Source: Gordonia hydrophobica NBRC 16057 | Lineage (GTDB): Bacteria > Actinomycetota > Actinomycetes > Mycobacteriales > Mycobacteriaceae | Reading direction: 5' to 3' | DNA length: 64,000 nucleotides | Assembly (NCBI RefSeq): GCF_001592365.1 | Contig: NZ_BCWU01000006.1 | Location: forward strand, 124,001-188,000 | In this document: positions 62,038 to 64,000 of the stretch, piece by piece | Layout: each line of letters begins with the position of its first letter | How positions within the stretch are numbered: position 1 is the stretch's first letter | Position numbers and translations under genes: made by a program | The notes under the pieces: model-generated | What the model was told of the DNA's origin: nothing | What the model saw: the letters and a program-made list of their open reading frames with translations, nothing else | Database searches by the model: none

Positions 62038-64000
62038 TCACTCCTCGCTGTCGCCGCCACCGGTGATCGATGCGATGACCCCGGCGAGGTCCTCCGGCTT
62101 CACCAGGACTTCGCGCGCCTTGGACCCCTCGCTCGGTCCGACGATCTCCCGTGTCTCCATCAGATCCATCAGACGTCCGGCCTTGGCGAATCCGACGCGG
62201 AGCTTGCGCTGCAGCATCGAGGTGGAGCCGAACTGACTGGACACCACCAGTTCGATCGCCTGCAGCAGATCGTCGAGATCGTTGCCGATGTCGCCGTCGA
62301 TCTCCTTCTTGTCGCCGGCCTTCGCCGTCGTCACGCCGTCGGCATACTCGGGCTCGGACTGGTCGCGGGTGAACTCGACGACCGCCGCGATCTCCTCATC
62401 GGTGATGAAGGCGCCTTGCATGCGGATCGGCTTGTTGGCGCCCATCGGCAGGAACAGGCCGTCGCCCATGCCGATCAGCTTCTCTGCACCGGGCTGATCG
62501 AGGATGACGCGCGAGTCGGTCAGCGAACTGGTCGCGAACGCCAGGCGGCTCGGCACGTTGGTCTTGATCAGACCGGTGACGACGTCGACCGAGGGCCGCT
62601 GCGTTGCCAGCACCAGGTGGATGCCCGCGGCACGCGCCTTCTGGGTGATCCGGACGATCGCTCCCTCCACGTCGCGCGGCGCCGTCATCATCAGGTCGGC
62701 GAGCTCATCGACGATCGCGACGATGTACGGGTACGGCTTGTAGACGCGCTCGGACCCGAGCGGAGCGGTGATCTCCCCCGACCGGACCTTGGCGTTGAAG
62801 TCGTTGATGTGCCGGACCCGCGAGGCCTTCATGTCCTGATAGCGCTGTTCCATCTCGTCGACCAACCAGGCCAGCGCGGCCGCCGCCTTCTTGGGCTCGG
62901 TGATGATCGGCGTGATCAGGTGCGGAATGCCCTCGTAGGGTGTGAGTTCCACCATCTTCGGGTCGATCAGGATCATCCGCACCTCTTCGGGCGTGGCCCG
63001 AGTCAGCAGCGACACCAGCATCGAGTTCACGAAGCTCGACTTACCGGAACCGGTGGAACCCGCGACCAGCAGGTGCGGCATCTTCGCGAGGTTCGCGCTG
63101 ACGAAATCGCCCTCGATGTCTTTACCGAGCCCGATCACCAGCGGGTGCTTCTCCTTGCGGGTCGACGGCGCCGCCAGGACGTCCGACAACCGCACCATCT
63201 CGCGGTCGGAGTTCGGCACCTCGATGCCCACCGCCGACTTCCCCGGGATCGGGGCCAGCAGACGCACGTTGTCGGTCGCGACCGCATAGGCGATGTTGCG
63301 CTGCAACTGGGTGATCTTCTCGACCTTGACCGCCGGCCCCAACTCCACCTCGTACCGGGTGACGGTCGGGCCGCGCGTGTACCCGGTGACGGCGGCGTCG
63401 ATCTTGAACTGTTCCAGGACGCTGTTGATCCGATCGATCATCTCGTCGTTGGCCGAGGTGCCCGTCTTCGCGGGCTCCCCCTGCATCAGCAGATCAGTCG
63501 GCGGCAGCACATAATCCGAGTCATCGGCCCGATCGATGAACGTGCCGCCGGCCGGCGGCGCGACGGGCTGCTCCGGCACCGAAAGCGGCGCGACGGCCGC
63601 GGGCGTCGGCGCCGGGCGGCGACGCGCGCGCGGCGTCGGCTCAGGCTCGGGTTCCGGCTCGAGGTCGTCGACGTCGGGCAGATCCTCGAGATAGCTGTCG
63701 TAGCCGCCGTCGAGTTCGACGGTCGGGTTGTCGTCGACCGGAACGTCGTCGAACGGCGTCTCCGGCACCAGCGGCTCGGTCAACAGATCGGGCATGTGCT
63801 CGTCCCGATCCTGCCCCGCAGTCTTCCGCGGTCGACGCGACGCCGCGCTCGACCGCGGACGTCGGCGGCGGTCCGGGGGGTAGTTGTCGTACGGATCGCC
63901 GTAGGCGGCCGACCGGCCGCGGCGTGCAGGGACCGGCTCGACGGGTTCCTCGATCCGGTCGGCGTCGTCGTAGCCGGGATCATCGTCGAACTCGTTGTAG
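62038..64000 (-). CDS. ftsK: DNA translocase FtsK, C-terminal part (5' end outside window)
   Basis: At least 653 residues, open to the window edge. A disordered Pro/Asp/Arg linker ([27 protein letters not shown]) leads to the alpha domain ([20 protein letters not shown]), the beta motor (Walker [11 protein letters not shown], Walker [14 protein letters not shown]) and the gamma winged-helix that reads KOPS ([20 protein letters not shown]). The membrane domain must lie upstream. It pumps chromosomes through the septum and activates XerCD. An internal ATG at 63795 is not the start. Confidence 0.95.
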   Translation of the reverse strand, partial: YNEFDDDPGYDDADRIEEPVEPVPARRGRSAAYGDPYDNYPPDRRRRPRSSAASRRPRKTAGQDRDEHMPDLLTEPLVPETPFDDVPVDDNPTVELDGGYDSYLEDLPDVDDLEPEPEPEPTPRARRRPAPTPAAVAPLSVPEQPVAPPAGGTFIDRADDSDYVLPPTDLLMQGEPAKTGTSANDEMIDRINSVLEQFKIDAAVTGYTRGPTVTRYEVELGPAVKVEKITQLQRNIAYAVATDNVRLLAPIPGKSAVGIEVPNSDREMVRLSDVLAAPSTRKEKHPLVIGLGKDIEGDFVSANLAKMPHLLVAGSTGSGKSSFVNSMLVSLLTRATPEEVRMILIDPKMVELTPYEGIPHLITPIITEPKKAAAALAWLVDEMEQRYQDMKASRVRHINDFNAKVRSGEITAPLGSERVYKPYPYIVAIVDELADLMMTAPRDVEGAIVRITQKARAAGIHLVLATQRPSVDVVTGLIKTNVPSRLAFATSSLTDSRVILDQPGAEKLIGMGDGLFLPMGANKPIRMQGAFITDEEIAAVVEFTRDQSEPEYADGVTTAKAGDKKEIDGDIGNDLDDLLQAIELVVSSQFGSTSMLQRKLRVGFAKAGRLMDLMETREIVGPSEGSKAREVLVKPEDLAGVIASITGGGDSEE

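Overview
The window is high-GC, densely coded actinobacterial DNA with many GTG starts and 1-8 nt gene overlaps. From about 10 kb to the end, the gene content and order follow a conserved Mycobacteriales block, judged from remembered maps of Mycobacterium tuberculosis (roughly Rv2707 to Rv2748c) and Corynebacterium glutamicum (sigB-dtxR ... oxyR-nrdR-divS-lexA-fructose PTS ... hflX-dapF-miaA-miaB-gluABCD-recX-recA ... ftsK). A fructose PTS and a gluABCD operon combined with mycobacterium-like pspA-clgR-pgsA-argA-ftsK best fits Gordonia or a close relative. This is inference; no 16S rRNA gene or other taxonomic marker is present.

Layout. (1) 1-10 kb: a lipid or acyl-CoA catabolism cluster on the minus strand (three short-chain dehydrogenases, a MaoC hydratase, an APH-like kinase, three acyl-CoA dehydrogenases, a decayed acyl-CoA ligase, an intact ligase cut by the window edge). 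A TetR repressor gene lies at each end, each beside a clear inverted-repeat operator. (2) 10-15 kb: small conserved genes (DUF7455, DUF3039, DUF3099), a DEIH helicase, a YihY membrane protein and methionine aminopeptidase. (3) 15-19 kb: a ferric-siderophore ABC importer with an IdeR-type iron box. (4) 19-31 kb: sigB behind an ECF-type promoter, a GNAT/acyl-CoA-synthetase protein acetyltransferase overlapping an AcuC deacetylase, ideR, a PAC2 protein, a DUF3516 helicase and oxyR. (5) 31-37.6 kb: hrpA, nrdR, and the divergent divS-lexA pair with three LexA boxes between them. (6) 37.6-43.6 kb: fructose PTS (ptsI, fruR, fruK, fruA, ptsH). (7) 43.6-51.4 kb: hflX, dapF, miaA, a LigB-like gene, a DUF349 gene, a membrane protein and miaB. 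(8) 51.5-54.9 kb: gluABCD. (9) 54.9-64 kb: recX-recA, DUF3046, a glycosyltransferase, pspA, clgR, pgsA, argA, YciI, a TerC gene behind a probable manganese riboswitch, and the C-terminal part of ftsK.

Regulation ties the block together. LexA, RecA, DivS and four LexA boxes form the SOS circuit. recA also carries a RecA-NDp-like promoter, and ClgR, the regulator associated with that motif in mycobacteria, is encoded 2.4 kb away. IdeR and the iron box link iron status to siderophore uptake. No CRISPR array, insertion sequence, prophage, rRNA or tRNA was recognised. The most noteworthy observations are two genes that appear to need CTG start codons fused to the preceding stop (CTGA), a 12-codon ORF with attenuator-like structure upstream of oxyR, a 17-bp triplication that uncouples two transporter genes, and two broken genes (an acyl-CoA ligase and an SRPBCC protein).
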